DNA of 64,000 bases from Pseudomonas citri (lineage in GTDB: Bacteria > Pseudomonadota > Gammaproteobacteria > Pseudomonadales > Pseudomonadaceae), in assembly GCF_025336485.1 (NCBI RefSeq), contig NZ_JAODAB010000001.1, positions 310,001 to 374,000 on the forward strand, in the 5' to 3' direction. The notes beneath the pieces were generated by a model. That model was not told the DNA's origin. It saw nothing but the letters and a program-made list of their open reading frames with translations, and ran no database searches. How positions within the stretch are numbered: position 1 is the first letter of the stretch; every line of letters begins with the position of its first letter. A program made the translations under genes and the position numbers. Below are positions 53,089-62,309 of this stretch, piece by piece.

Positions 53089-54651
53089 TTATGCCGGCGC
53101 GGAGGTGCGGATCAGGTGGTCGAAGGCGCTCAGCGACGCCTTGGCGCCCTCGCCCACGGCGATCACGATCTGCTTGTACGGCACGGTGGTCACGTCACCG
53201 GCGGCGAACACGCCCGGGATCGAGGTTTCACCCCGGGCATCGACGATGATCTCGCCCCGCGGCGACAACTCGACGGTGCCCTTGAGCCAATCGGTGTTGG
53301 GCAACAGGCCGATCTGCACAAAGATCCCCTCCAACGCCACGTCTCGCACTTCACCGCTCGGACGGTCCTTGTAGCGCAAGCCATTGACCTTCTGGCCGTC
53401 GCCTGTCACTTCGGTGGTCTGGGCGTTGGTGATCACCGTCACGTTCGGCAGGCTGTGCAGCTTGCGCTGCAACACCGCGTCGGCACGCAATTGCACGTCA
53501 AACTCCAGCAGCGTGACGTGGGCGACGATACCCGCCAGGTCGATAGCCGCTTCGACACCAGAGTTACCGCCGCCAATCACCGCCACGCGCTTGCCCTTGA
53601 ACAATGGGCCGTCGCAGTGCGGGCAGTACGCCACGCCCTTGTTGCGGTATTGCTGCTCGCCCGGCACGTTCATTTCACGCCAGCGGGCACCGGTCGCCAG
53701 GATCACGGTCTTGGCCTTGAGGCTCGCGCCGCTGGCGAACTTGATTTCGTGCAGCTCGCCGTCCTTGCCGGGCAGCAAGGCATCGGCACGTTGCAGGTTC
53801 ATGATGTCCACGTCGTACTGCTTGACGTGTTCTTCCAGGGCGACGGCCAGTTTAGGCCCTTCGGTTTCCTGGACCGAGATGAAGTTCTCGATGGCCATGG
53901 TGTCGAGCACCTGGCCGCCGAAACGCTCGGCCGCCACAGCGGTACGGATGCCTTTACGGGCGGCATAGATTGCCGCCGACGCACCGGCCGGGCCACCGCC
54001 TACCACCAGTACATCAAAGGCATCCTTGGCGCTGATCTTCTCAGCCTGGCGTTCAATGCCGCTGGTGTCGATCTTGGCGAGAATCTCTTCCAGGCCCATG
54101 CGGCCCTGGCCGAAGTTCACACCGTTGAGGTAAACGCTGGGCACGGCCATGATCTGGCGTTCATCGACTTCAGCCTGGAACAACGCACCGTCGATGGCGA
54201 CGTGGCGAATGTTCGGGTTGAGCACCGCCATCAGGTTCAGCGCCTGGACCACGTCCGGGCAGTTCTGGCAGGACAGGGAGAAATAGGTCTCGAAGTTGAA
54301 CTCGCCTTTCAGCGAACGGATCTGTTCGATCACTTCGACACTGGCCTTCGAAGGGTGGCCGCCGACTTGCAGTAAGGCCAACACCAGCGAAGTGAATTCG
54401 TGGCCCATGGGGATGCCGGCAAAACGCAGGCTGATATCGGCTCCCGGGCGGTTCAACGAGAACGAAGGCTTGCGCGCATCGGTGCCGTTGTCAAGCAAGG
54501 TAATGTGGCTGGAAAGACTGGCGACGTCTTTGAGTAGCGCCAGCAATTCCTGGGATTTCGCACCGTCGTCGAGGGATGCAACGATCTCGATCGGCTGGGT
54601 GACCCGTTCCAGATATGACTTCAACTGAGCTTTAAGATTGGCGTCCAACAT
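53089..54651 (-). CDS. ahpF: Alkyl hydroperoxide reductase subunit F
   Basis: This 520-residue flavoprotein reduces AhpC with NADH. An N-terminal double thioredoxin-like domain carries the CQNC disulfide ([13 protein letters not shown]). The FAD motif [20 protein letters not shown] and the thioredoxin-reductase-like CPHC disulfide ([13 protein letters not shown]) follow, with NAD-binding [15 protein letters not shown] start at [11 protein letters not shown], the usual opening; an in-frame ATG five codons earlier exists. It lies 124 bases after ahpC on the same strand, with a hairpin terminator in between. Confidence 0.95.
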   Translation of the reverse strand: MLDANLKAQLKSYLERVTQPIEIVASLDDGAKSQELLALLKDVASLSSHITLLDNGTDARKPSFSLNRPGADISLRFAGIPMGHEFTSLVLALLQVGGHPSKASVEVIEQIRSLKGEFNFETYFSLSCQNCPDVVQALNLMAVLNPNIRHVAIDGALFQAEVDERQIMAVPSVYLNGVNFGQGRMGLEEILAKIDTSGIERQAEKISAKDAFDVLVVGGGPAGASAAIYAARKGIRTAVAAERFGGQVLDTMAIENFISVQETEGPKLAVALEEHVKQYDVDIMNLQRADALLPGKDGELHEIKFASGASLKAKTVILATGARWREMNVPGEQQYRNKGVAYCPHCDGPLFKGKRVAVIGGGNSGVEAAIDLAGIVAHVTLLEFDVQLRADAVLQRKLHSLPNVTVITNAQTTEVTGDGQKVNGLRYKDRPSGEVRDVALEGIFVQIGLLPNTDWLKGTVELSPRGEIIVDARGETSIPGVFAAGDVTTVPYKQIVIAVGEGAKASLSAFDHLIRTSAPA

Positions 54652-54686
54652 ACGGGCGATTTCCATTTTCGAATTTCAGAAAAAAC

Positions 54687-54720
54687 AACGCCCGAGCGAA
54701 TCTCGCCCGGGCGTTTTTTG
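54687..54720. terminator. Terminator between ahpC and ahpF
   Basis: AACGCCCGAGCG and CGCCCGGGCGTT form a 12-bp stem with one mismatch and a 5-base loop, flanked by runs of A on the left and T on the right. It is a bidirectional-looking terminator that should reduce read-through from ahpC into ahpF. Confidence 0.85.
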
Positions 54721-54774
54721 TGGGCGGTGCGGCTTGCTTAGGTGCGGATGACCGCCCTCGAGTGCTGCATGGAC

Positions 54775-55338
54775 TTAGATCTTGCCGACCAGGTCCAGGG
54801 ACGGGGCCAGGGTGGCCTCGCCTTCTTTCCACTTGGCTGGGCAGACTTCACCCGGGTGAGCGGCAACGTACTGGGCAGCCTTGATCTTGCGCAGCAGTTC
54901 GGAAGCGTCACGGCCGACACCGCCGTCGTTGATTTCAACGATCTTGATCTGGCCTTGTGGGTTGATCACGAAAGTACCGCGGTCAGCCAGGCCGACTTCT
55001 TCGATCAGCACATCGAAGTTGCGGGAGATGACGTGGGTCGGGTCGCCGATCATGGTGTACTGGATCTTGCCGATGGCTGGCGAAGTGTTGTGCCAGGCAG
55101 CGTGGGCAAAGTGAGTGTCGGTCGACACGCTGTAGATCTCGACGCCCAGTTTCTGGAATTCGGCGTAGTTGTCAGCCAGGTCTTCCAGCTCGGTTGGGCA
55201 AACGAAGGTGAAGTCAGCTGGGTAGAAGAATACGACAGACCATTTGCCTTTCAGGTCGGCGTCCGACACTTCGACAAAGGCGCCGTTTTTGAAAGCGGTG
55301 GCGTTGAACGGTTTGACTTGGCTGTTGATGATAGGCAT
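54775..55338 (-). CDS. ahpC: Alkyl hydroperoxide reductase subunit C
   Basis: This 187-residue typical 2-Cys peroxiredoxin reduces hydrogen peroxide and organic peroxides. It has peroxidatic C47 in [12 protein letters not shown] and resolving C166 in [11 protein letters not shown]. The length and [16 protein letters not shown] opening match AhpC. GACGGAGAAACATCG precedes the ATG. The upstream region contains ATAG/CTAT motifs (55441-55460) that may be part of an OxyR site, though the spacing does not fit the full consensus. Confidence 0.96.
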   Translation of the reverse strand: MPIINSQVKPFNATAFKNGAFVEVSDADLKGKWSVVFFYPADFTFVCPTELEDLADNYAEFQKLGVEIYSVSTDTHFAHAAWHNTSPAIGKIQYTMIGDPTHVISRNFDVLIEEVGLADRGTFVINPQGQIKIVEINDGGVGRDASELLRKIKAAQYVAAHPGEVCPAKWKEGEATLAPSLDLVGKI

Positions 55339-55469
55339 CGATGTTTCTCCGTCAGGGTTGAAAAGTTGATGGAGAGGATCTTACCCACTCACCCCCAGGC
55401 TGGCTCATTGGCAAACCTCATGTGAATGATTGGCTTTGGCTATCAGGAAATCCTATAGATAGAAGAAAT

Positions 55470-55499
55470 CTGTAGGAGCTCCCATGGGATCTCCTACAG
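55470..55499 (-). terminator. Probable terminator of gor
   Basis: CTGTAGGAG and CTCCTACAG form a perfect 9-bp stem, followed on the minus strand by ATTTCTTCT. It lies six bases past the gor stop and upstream of ahpC. Confidence 0.7.
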
Positions 55500-55504
55500 T
55501 TGCA

Positions 55505-56860
55505 TCAGGCGATCGGCGTACGCATCGTAACGAACTCTTCGGCGGCGGTCGGGTGCACGCCGATGGTTTCGTCGAAATCACGCTTGGAGGCACCGGCCTT
55601 GAGCGCGATGGCGAGCCCCTGGACGATCTCCCCGGCGTCCGGGCCAACCATGTGGCAACCGAGCACCTTGTCGGTCCGGGCATCCACCACCAGTTTCATC
55701 AGGGTGCGCTCCTGACAATCGGTCAAGCTCAGCTTCATCGGCCGGAAGCGGCTTTCGAATACCTGCACTTCATGCCCCTCTTCCCTCGCTTGCTCTTCGG
55801 TCAGGCCCACCGTGCCGATGTTCGGCAGGCTGAACACGGCGGTGGGAATCATCCGGTAATCCACCAGGCGATACTGCTCGGGCTTGAACAGGCGCCGCGC
55901 CACGGCCATGCCTTCGGCCAGGGCGACGGGTGTGAGTTGGACGCGACCGATCACATCGCCAATGGCCAGGATCGACGGCTCGGCGGTCTCGTACTTTTCG
56001 TTAACCTGGACAAACCCCTTTTCGTCCAGCGTGACGCCGGTGGTTTCCAAGCCAAGATCGTCGAGCATCGGGCGCCGACCGGTGGCATAGAACACACAGT
56101 CGGTGAGCAGCGTGCGGCCATCCTTGAGCGTCACCTGCAGGCTGCCATCCTCCTGTTTGTCGATGCGCTGGATGTCGGCATTGAATTGCAGGTCCAGGCC
56201 ACGGCGAGTCAGCTCTTCGGCCAGGTGTTTGCGCACCGTGCCATCGAAACCGCGCAGGAACAGCTCCCCGCGGTACAACAAGGACGTCTGCGCGCCCATA
56301 CCGTGGAAAATCCCGGCGAACTCCACCGCGATGTAGCCACCGCCCACCACCAGGACACGCTTGGGCAGCGTCTTGAGGAAGAACGCCTCGTTGGAACTGA
56401 TGGCGTGCTCGCGTCCAGGGATGTCCGGGATGACCGGCCAGCCACCCGTGGCGATCATGATGTGTTCGGCGGTGTAACGCTGGCCGTTGATCTCGACCTC
56501 ATGGGGCCCGGTCAGCCGGGCATGGCCTTCGTGCAGCACCACGCCACTGTTGACCAGCAGGTTGCGGTAGATGCCGTTCAGGCGGCTGATTTCGCGGTTC
56601 TTGTTGTCGATCAACGTGGCCCAGTCGAAGCTTGGCTCATCTGCGGTCCAGCCATACGCCGAGGCCTGCTCGAAATCCTCGGCGTAATGCGCGCCATAGA
56701 CCAGCAGCTTTTTCGGCACGCAGCCAACGTTCACACAGGTCCCGCCCAGGTAACGGCTTTCCGCGACGGCCACCTTGGCGCCAAAACCGGCGGCGAACCG
56801 CGCGGCCCGGACACCACCGGAACCGGCGCCAATCACATACAGGTCAAAATCGTAGGCCAT
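55505..56860 (-). CDS. gor: Glutathione-disulfide reductase
   Basis: This 451-residue flavoprotein regenerates GSH from GSSG with NADPH. It has FAD motif [16 protein letters not shown], redox disulfide C42/C47 in [20 protein letters not shown] motif [15 protein letters not shown] and catalytic histidine in GVHPTAAEE. The start MAYDFDLYV is supported by AAAAGGAGACAAAG; a frame open further upstream lacks such a site. It is probably cotranscribed with nothing else, since terminators flank it. Confidence 0.95.
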   Translation of the reverse strand: MAYDFDLYVIGAGSGGVRAARFAAGFGAKVAVAESRYLGGTCVNVGCVPKKLLVYGAHYAEDFEQASAYGWTADEPSFDWATLIDNKNREISRLNGIYRNLLVNSGVVLHEGHARLTGPHEVEINGQRYTAEHIMIATGGWPVIPDIPGREHAISSNEAFFLKTLPKRVLVVGGGYIAVEFAGIFHGMGAQTSLLYRGELFLRGFDGTVRKHLAEELTRRGLDLQFNADIQRIDKQEDGSLQVTLKDGRTLLTDCVFYATGRRPMLDDLGLETTGVTLDEKGFVQVNEKYETAEPSILAIGDVIGRVQLTPVALAEGMAVARRLFKPEQYRLVDYRMIPTAVFSLPNIGTVGLTEEQAREEGHEVQVFESRFRPMKLSLTDCQERTLMKLVVDARTDKVLGCHMVGPDAGEIVQGLAIALKAGASKRDFDETIGVHPTAAEEFVTMRTPIA

Positions 56861-56913
56861 CTTTGTCTCCTTTTGGCAGGCCATCAGCATACCCGCTGTT
56901 TCCACGAGAGGAA

Positions 56914-56946
56914 AAAAAACGCCCCGAACCAGTCGGGGCGTTTTTT
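56914..56946. terminator. Terminator between galU and gor
   Basis: CGCCCCGA and TCGGGGCG form an 8-bp stem extended by complementary A and T runs on either side. It lies after the galU stop on the minus strand. Confidence 0.9.
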
Positions 56947-56969
56947 CAAGGTACGGCGCGGGCTATGAC

Positions 56970-57809
56970 TCAGTAAGCCTTGCCGGTCTTGTAGAAGTTC
57001 TCGAAGCAGAAGTTGGTCGCGTCGATGTAGCCTTCGGCGCCACCGCAGTCGAAACGCTTGCCCTTGAACTTGTAAGCCATGACGCAGCCGTTCTGGGCCT
57101 GTTTCATCAGGGCGTCGGTGATCTGGATTTCGCCACCCTTGCCCGGTTCGGTCTGTTCGATCAGGTCGAAGATGTCCGGGGTCAGGATATAGCGACCGAT
57201 GATCGCCAGGTTCGACGGTGCATCTTCAGGCTTTGGCTTTTCAACCATGCTGTGGACGCGGTAGATGTCGTCGCGGATCATTTCGCCGGCAATCACACCG
57301 TACTTGTTGGTTTCCTGCGGATCGACTTCCTGGATCGCCACGATGGAGCAGCGGAACTGCTTGTACAGCTTGACCATCTGGGTCAGTACGCCGTCGCCTT
57401 CAAGGTTGACGCACAGGTCGTCCGCCAGGACCACGGCGAACGGTTCGTCGCCGATCAGCGGACGACCGGTCAGGATGGCGTGGCCCAGGCCTTTCATCTC
57501 GGTCTGGCGGGTGTAGGAGAACGAGCACTCGTCCAGCAGCTTGCGGATGCCGACCAGGTATTTTTCCTTGTCGGTGCCCTTGATCTGGTTTTCCAGCTCG
57601 TAGCTGATGTCGAAATGGTCTTCCAGCGCGCGCTTGCCGCGGCCCGTAACGATGGAGATTTCGTTCAGGCCCGCATCCAGGGCTTCTTCGACGCCGTACT
57701 GGATCAGTGGCTTGTTCACCACCGGCAGCATTTCTTTGGGCATGGCTTTAGTCGCTGGCAGGAAGCGAGTACCGTAACCGGCTGCTGGGAACAAGCATTT
57801 CTTGATCAT
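56970..57809 (-). CDS. galU: UTP-glucose-1-phosphate uridylyltransferase
   Basis: This 279-residue nucleotidyltransferase makes UDP-glucose for lipopolysaccharide and exopolysaccharide. The opening KKCLFPAAGYGTRFLPATKA, KEMLPVVNKPLIQYGVEEA and the later VVLADDLCVN and FKGKRFDCGGAEGYI are diagnostic. The length agrees with Pseudomonas GalU. Confidence 0.96.
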   Translation of the reverse strand: MIKKCLFPAAGYGTRFLPATKAMPKEMLPVVNKPLIQYGVEEALDAGLNEISIVTGRGKRALEDHFDISYELENQIKGTDKEKYLVGIRKLLDECSFSYTRQTEMKGLGHAILTGRPLIGDEPFAVVLADDLCVNLEGDGVLTQMVKLYKQFRCSIVAIQEVDPQETNKYGVIAGEMIRDDIYRVHSMVEKPKPEDAPSNLAIIGRYILTPDIFDLIEQTEPGKGGEIQITDALMKQAQNGCVMAYKFKGKRFDCGGAEGYIDATNFCFENFYKTGKAY

Positions 57810-58043
57810 ATAAGTCCTTGAAAAGGCGGTATGTACGAGTTTCGGCGCAGTCTAATCAGGCAACGGGCACCTTACAATGCCCGCAATGGCCAACCGATGC
57901 CATCATAGAGAAATAAAAAACGGCGGATAGTTCCATCGCCTTTCGTTTCGCTGGCGAAAGCGCCCCTACTCTACGCTCCTGGGCGCTGTTTGCGAGCATT
58001 TGCAGTATCATGCGGCCCTTGATCACGCCAACGAGGCAGCTAG

Positions 58044-58244
58044 ATGTCGGCAAGAAATGCAAACGGTTATTCGGTCAGCCAGGATAAGGACGGCCATTGG
58101 TGGATTATCAACTACCACGGCGAGCAAGTCGCCGGCCCCTTGCCCAGCAAGGCCATGGCGGTGGAAGTGGCAGCGGTTTTCCACGATGAGCGCAGCGCCC
58201 CGGCCCCGAAAGAACGCCAAGCGGCCCCTGCTCGCAAGAAGTAA
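58044..58244 (+). CDS. Conserved hypothetical protein, 66 residues
   Basis: This small protein has GHWWIINYHGEQVAGPLPSK, a compact beta-type segment, and a basic Pro/Ala/Lys-rich tail (APAPKERQAAPARKK). I recognise no function. Its composition is gene-like and the basic tail hints at nucleic-acid or membrane contact. GAGGCAGCTAG precedes the ATG. It is convergent with the next small gene. Confidence 0.7.
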   Translation: MSARNANGYSVSQDKDGHWWIINYHGEQVAGPLPSKAMAVEVAAVFHDERSAPAPKERQAAPARKK

Positions 58245-58281
58245 AATCCTGGTGGCCTGTGCGGTTAGCTTGAACAGGCCA

Positions 58282-58512
58282 TTAGATGTGGATCTCGGCG
58301 AACTTGATCCCCAGCCCGCGTATGGTTTCGACCAGGTCATCCAGACGGCTGAAGGACTCGACTTCGTCCTGGTCATCCACCAGGAAAAAACTGCGCCCGG
58401 CGCTTTTCTTGAAAAATACGATCCACTCACCCGGGCACGCCGGGTTCTGAATCACGTGGGTGGCATACACCAGGCCTTCTGCATGGCGCTCACGCACCTG
58501 CTCGCGCTTCAT
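58282..58512 (-). CDS. Conserved hypothetical protein, 76 residues
   Basis: The protein starts MKREQVRERHAEGLVYATHV, with FFKKSAGRSFFLVDDQDEV and LVETIRGLGIKFAEIHI. It is a small soluble protein without a recognised family, probably cytoplasmic. A hairpin with a T tract on the plus strand lies just upstream of its start. The function is unknown. Confidence 0.7.
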   Translation of the reverse strand: MKREQVRERHAEGLVYATHVIQNPACPGEWIVFFKKSAGRSFFLVDDQDEVESFSRLDDLVETIRGLGIKFAEIHI

Positions 58513-58533
58513 CGACTGGACTCCATCAATAAC

Positions 58534-58569
58534 AATGCCGCCAACGTTGACCGTGGCGGCATTTTTTTC
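58534..58569 (+). terminator. Intrinsic-type hairpin
   Basis: AATGCCGCCA and TGGCGGCATT form a perfect 10-bp stem followed by TTTTTTCT on the plus strand. It lies between two minus-strand genes, so it would stop plus-strand (antisense) transcription; on the minus strand the T run is weak. Confidence 0.7.
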
Positions 58570-58622
58570 TGAGGACGCCAGTCTAGCCGAAGCCCGGGGC
58601 GTTCGTCAGGCCTCGGCCACGC

Positions 58623-58973
58623 TCAGCCGGAAATGCAGGCGTTGGCCGCGTCCTGCACGTCGCCTGGACGCACCGGGACGTTGGACAGGCTCTCGTGCAA
58701 CTTGATGCTACTGCCACCGGAGCGTTCGTCGATGTCGAACACCGCAGCCGGAAGGGACGACAACTTACCGGGAACGATCAGCCGGACGCCGCTCTTGTGC
58801 GGTTCCATCTGCAGTGCACCACGACTGCTGGCCAGCCGGTCGGCGACGCACTTGGCGTACTCGTGGGGTTTCTTTCCGGAGATGACGCTCATGGTGGGCG
58901 GCGTCTGGTTGATGTCCGAAACGGACGCACATCCACCCAAGGCCAATGCCAATACCCACACGCTGTGCTTCAT
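58623..58973 (-). CDS. Putative lipoprotein, 116 residues
   Basis: The signal sequence MKHSVWVLALALGGCAS has a lipobox LGGC with the lipidated cysteine at residue 15. The remainder (PHEYAKCVADRLASSRGALQ, GVRLIVPGKLSSLPAAVFDI) is a small soluble domain I do not recognise, with two further cysteines that could pair. Membrane-anchored, function unknown. Confidence 0.75.
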   Translation of the reverse strand: MKHSVWVLALALGGCASVSDINQTPPTMSVISGKKPHEYAKCVADRLASSRGALQMEPHKSGVRLIVPGKLSSLPAAVFDIDERSGGSSIKLHESLSNVPVRPGDVQDAANACISG

Positions 58974-59173
58974 AGGAATCCTCCGTCAAAGACCGTCCGA
59001 CAGTGCAAACGGGATTTTTCTCCAGTGCCTGCCGTCTTTATTTTTGTCCGCGCGGCGATAAATGGACCCAGCCCAATATACGGGCCGGATATTACCGTCC
59101 CGGTGCTGATAAACTGCCGGTCATTGTTCTTGTCATCGTTTGATTTGTAGAAAAAGCCCTTCTGGAGGCGCCC

Positions 59174-59476
59174 ATGAAATTCATCCACCAGCGCGAGCAC
59201 CTGAACGAAGACGACATCGTCGTCATCGAATGCTCCCAAATGTGCAACATCCGCCTGATGAACGACGCCAACTTCCGCAGCTTCAAGAACGGCGGCCGGC
59301 ACACTTATCATGGCGGCGCGTTCGACAAATTCCCGGCCCGGATCACCGCCCCCAGCACCGGTTTCTGGAACATCACCATCGACACCGTCAGCCGCCGAGC
59401 CATCAGTGTCACGCGCAAGCCGAACCTGACCCACAAAATCAAGATCGTCCGGCGCTCCAGCTCCAAGCTCAGCTGA
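59174..59476 (+). CDS. DUF1883 family protein
   Basis: This 100-residue protein begins MKFIHQREHLNEDDIVVIEC. It contains CNIRLMNDANFRSFKNGGRH, YHGGAFDKFPARI and FWNITIDTVSRRAISVTR. I recognise it as DUF1883, a small beta-rich family of unknown role, in some proteins linked to TIR domains. CTGGAGGCGCCC precedes the ATG. A small GTG-started gene follows 27 bases later. Confidence 0.75.
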   Translation: MKFIHQREHLNEDDIVVIECSQMCNIRLMNDANFRSFKNGGRHTYHGGAFDKFPARITAPSTGFWNITIDTVSRRAISVTRKPNLTHKIKIVRRSSSKLS

Positions 59477-59503
59477 CATCCCCTTTCCAAGACAGGCAAA
59501 ACC

Positions 59504-59674
59504 GTGGCCCAAACGACTAAGTACGTCATCAAGTACAAACTCAACGACGAACGCCGCTTCGAGTTCGCCCAATTGCAAACCGGCACCGAGGAAGAAGCCA
59601 GGGCCGTGCTGCAAGCGATGCACGGCCAGACCGGCGATGTGATCAGCGATATCAAGGTGAGCAAGGCATTATGA
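59504..59674 (+). CDS. Small hypothetical protein, 56 residues
   Basis: A GTG start at 59504 opens a 56-codon frame: VAQTTKYVIKYKLNDERRFE (initiator read as Met), then FAQLQTGTEEEARAVLQAMH and a short end SDIKVSKAL. The pattern beta-beta-helix with charged, soluble composition looks like a real small protein. AGACAGGCAAAACC precedes the start, a weak ribosome binding site. The function is unknown. Confidence 0.6.
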   Translation: MAQTTKYVIKYKLNDERRFEFAQLQTGTEEEARAVLQAMHGQTGDVISDIKVSKAL

Positions 59675-59760
59675 AGAGCATGGGCGCACCGCAAGAACCG
59701 GGGTGCCCAGCAACGCAGCACTGGGCAGACTGAACAGTCCTTCCAACAAGGATTGCCATC

Positions 59761-60480
59761 GTGCCCCCTACGCTTTCCCTTCCCCAATACCTCGCCAATC
59801 TTGACTGGCCCACGCTGCAACAAAACCTCGACCAGAACGGCTGTGCAATCATTCGTAACCTGCTGTCGACAGCGCAATGCCAGTTGCTGAGTCGCTTGTA
59901 CAGCGACCCCGGGCTGTTTCGCTCACGGGTGATCATGGCCCGCCATGGGTTCGGGCGCGGTGAGTATCAGTACTTTCGCTATCCGCTGCCTGACATCGTC
60001 CAGCAACTGCGTCAGTCGCTGTATCCGATGCTGGTGCCGCTGGCGAACCGCTGGAATGAATGCATGGGCCTGGAGGTGCGCTACCCCGACGAACACGCCG
60101 ATTTCATCCAGCGCTGCCACGCCGCCGGGCAAACGCGTCCTACGCCGTTGTTGCTGCAATACGGCCCGCAGGACTACAACTGCCTGCATCAGGATCTGTA
60201 CGGTGAGCAGGTGTTCCCGCTCCAGGTGGCGATCCTGCTGTCGGAGCCGGGCCGGGATTTCACTGGCGGCGAATTCGTTCTCACCGAACAGCGCCCGCGC
60301 ATGCAATCGCGGCCCCAGGTCATCGATCTGAAACAGGGCGATGCCGTGATTTTTGCCGTGCATCAGCGGCCGGTCAAAGGCGTTCGCGGTTATTATCGGG
60401 TGAACATGCGCCATGGCGTCAGCTGCGTGCACAGCGGTCAACGGCACACCCTCGGAATCATTTTTCATGATGCCCAATGA
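59761..60480 (+). CDS. 2OG-Fe(II) oxygenase superfamily protein
   Basis: This 239-residue predicted Fe(II)/2-oxoglutarate dioxygenase has iron ligands H143 and D145 in CLHQDLYG, H218 in MRHGVSCV and 2-oxoglutarate-binding R228 in GQRHTLGIIF. It starts with GTG. The gene overlaps the alkB start by 14 bases, so both are made from one transcript. It is not AlkB itself; a hydroxylase acting on protein or on modified nucleic acid is possible. The substrate is unknown. Confidence 0.85.
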   Translation: MPPTLSLPQYLANLDWPTLQQNLDQNGCAIIRNLLSTAQCQLLSRLYSDPGLFRSRVIMARHGFGRGEYQYFRYPLPDIVQQLRQSLYPMLVPLANRWNECMGLEVRYPDEHADFIQRCHAAGQTRPTPLLLQYGPQDYNCLHQDLYGEQVFPLQVAILLSEPGRDFTGGEFVLTEQRPRMQSRPQVIDLKQGDAVIFAVHQRPVKGVRGYYRVNMRHGVSCVHSGQRHTLGIIFHDAQ

Positions 60481-61147
60481 TCACAACCCAATCATCCTGG
60501 ACCTGTTCGCCGACGTGATGCCGACGACGCCTGGCGAAGTCAAGCAGATCGGCGAGCAAGCCTTCGTGCTGCGTGGATTCGCCCTGCCCTGGCTCGACCG
60601 CTTGCTGCCGGCGCTGGAAACGGTCCTGCACGCCGCGCCGTTCCGGCACATGGTCACGCCCGGCGGCTTTACCATGTCAGTGGCCTTGAGCAGTTGCGGT
60701 GCGTTGGGCTGGACCACCGATCGCAGCGGTTATCGCTACACCGCCCACGACCCGCAGACCGGCCTGCCCTGGCCGGCCATGCCGGCGGTGTTTCGCGAAC
60801 TGGCCCAGGCCGCTGCCCGGCAGGCGCACTTCGAGAACTTCGAACCCGACGCCTGCCTGATCAACCGCTACGTAGCCGGGGCGCGGATGTCGCTGCACCA
60901 GGACAAGAACGAACGCTCCCTCATCGCCCCCATCGTCTCGATGTCCCTGGGCCTGCCGGCGATGTTCCAGTTCGGCGGTTTCGAACGCAGTGACAAAAGC
61001 CAGCGCATCCCGTTGTTCCACGGCGACATCGTGGTCTGGGGCGGTGTCGACCGCATGCGTTACCACGGCGTACTGCCGCTCAAGCCCGGCCAGCACCCCC
61101 GCCTGGGCGCCCAGCGGATCAACCTGACGTTTCGCTGCGCCGGGTGA
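60467..61147 (+). CDS. alkB: DNA oxidative demethylase AlkB
   Basis: This 226-residue AlkB repairs N1-methyladenine and N3-methylcytosine in DNA by oxidative demethylation. Iron ligands are H144 and D146 in SLHQDKNE and H200 in RYHGVLPL. 2-oxoglutarate is bound by the RINLTFR arginines at 217 and 223. The nucleotide-recognition lid (PGGFTMSVALSSCGALGW) is present. I choose the ATG within the end of the upstream oxygenase gene; longer in-frame extensions are unlikely. Confidence 0.94.
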   Translation: MMPNDHNPIILDLFADVMPTTPGEVKQIGEQAFVLRGFALPWLDRLLPALETVLHAAPFRHMVTPGGFTMSVALSSCGALGWTTDRSGYRYTAHDPQTGLPWPAMPAVFRELAQAAARQAHFENFEPDACLINRYVAGARMSLHQDKNERSLIAPIVSMSLGLPAMFQFGGFERSDKSQRIPLFHGDIVVWGGVDRMRYHGVLPLKPGQHPRLGAQRINLTFRCAG

Positions 61148-61220
61148 ACAGGCCGAATTCAACCGCAAGACCCGGAGTGTTGCCGTCGCGCAGGCTCGCT
61201 ACTGTAGGCAAAACGGGCCA

Positions 61221-62309
61221 ATGGACAGAACGACCATGAACAGCACTTCGAACAATCCCGCCCCTGAACAAGACCCACGCTGGGCCGCCGTACTCGCCCG
61301 GGATCCGCGCGCCGACGGGCAATTCGTCTACGGCGTGAAAACCACCGGCATCTATTGCCACCCCAGCAGCCCGTCGCGCCTGCCCAACCCGCGCAATGTC
61401 GAATTCTTCGACACGCCGGAACAGGCCCAGGCGGCAGGCTATCGTCCCAGCAAACGCTCCGCCCGGGACCAGACCCAGATCGCCGCCCAGCAAGCGGCCC
61501 GGGTCGCGGCGGCCTGCCGGCAGATCGAGGCGGCCGAAACGTTGCCGGGCCTGAATGAACTGGCACGGGGCGCGGGCTTGAGCCCCTTCCATTTTCATCG
61601 GGTCTTCAAGGCCGTTACCGGCCTGACGCCCAAGGGTTATGCCGCCGCCCATCGCTCGCGCAAGGTGCGCGAACGCCTGGCCGATGGCGGCACGATCACC
61701 GAGGCGCTGTACGACGCCGGTTTCAATTCCAACAGCCGCTTCTATGAAGCCGCCGACCGCGTGCTCGGCATGAAACCCACCGATTACCGCGCCGCCGGGC
61801 AGAACACCGACATCCGCTTTGCCGTCGGCCAATGCACCCTCGGCGCGATCCTGGTGGCGCAAAGCGAACGTGGCGTGTGCGCGATCTTGCTGGGGGACGA
61901 CCCGGATGCGCTGGTGCGAGACCTGCAAGACAAATTCCGCCGCGCCAACCTGATCGGCGCCGACCGGGAGTTCGAGCAGTTGATCGCCCAAGTGGTGGGT
62001 TTCATCGAAGCCCCGGCGCTGGGCCTGGACCTGCCCTTGGACCTGCAAGGCACTGCGTTCCAGGAGCGGGTCTGGCAGGCCCTGCGCGAGATTCCGCCGG
62101 GCAGCACCGCCAGCTACGCCGAGATCGCCCAGCGCATCGGTATGCCCAAGGCAGTGCGTGCGGTGGCCCAGGCCTGCGGCGCCAACAGCCTGGCGGTGGC
62201 GATCCCTTGCCACCGGGTGGTGCGCAGCGACGGCAACCTTTCAGGTTACCGCTGGGGCGTAGAACGCAAGCGTCAGTTGCTGGCGCTGGAACGCTCGTCG
62301 GGCGACTGA
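61221..62309 (+). CDS. ada: Bifunctional Ada methyltransferase/regulator with altered zinc site
   Basis: This 362-residue Ada has an N-terminal methylphosphotriester domain (about 20-90), an AraC-type helix-turn-helix (about 95-190) and an O6-alkylguanine transferase domain (about 190-355; acceptor cysteine in AIPCHRVVR). In E. coli Ada four cysteines bind zinc. Here only the first is kept (TTGIYCHPSSPSR), and the others read serine (CHPSS, RPSKRS). Regulation may therefore differ from the classical Ada switch. A second ATG at 61236 is an alternative start. It follows alkB by 73 bases. Confidence 0.9.
   Translation: MDRTTMNSTSNNPAPEQDPRWAAVLARDPRADGQFVYGVKTTGIYCHPSSPSRLPNPRNVEFFDTPEQAQAAGYRPSKRSARDQTQIAAQQAARVAAACRQIEAAETLPGLNELARGAGLSPFHFHRVFKAVTGLTPKGYAAAHRSRKVRERLADGGTITEALYDAGFNSNSRFYEAADRVLGMKPTDYRAAGQNTDIRFAVGQCTLGAILVAQSERGVCAILLGDDPDALVRDLQDKFRRANLIGADREFEQLIAQVVGFIEAPALGLDLPLDLQGTAFQERVWQALREIPPGSTASYAEIAQRIGMPKAVRAVAQACGANSLAVAIPCHRVVRSDGNLSGYRWGVERKRQLLALERSSGD

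Noticed and set aside
55441..55460. Full OxyR binding site upstream of ahpC
   Set aside because: ATAG and CTAT half-sites are present but the spacing does not match the four-half-site consensus, so I only mention it.
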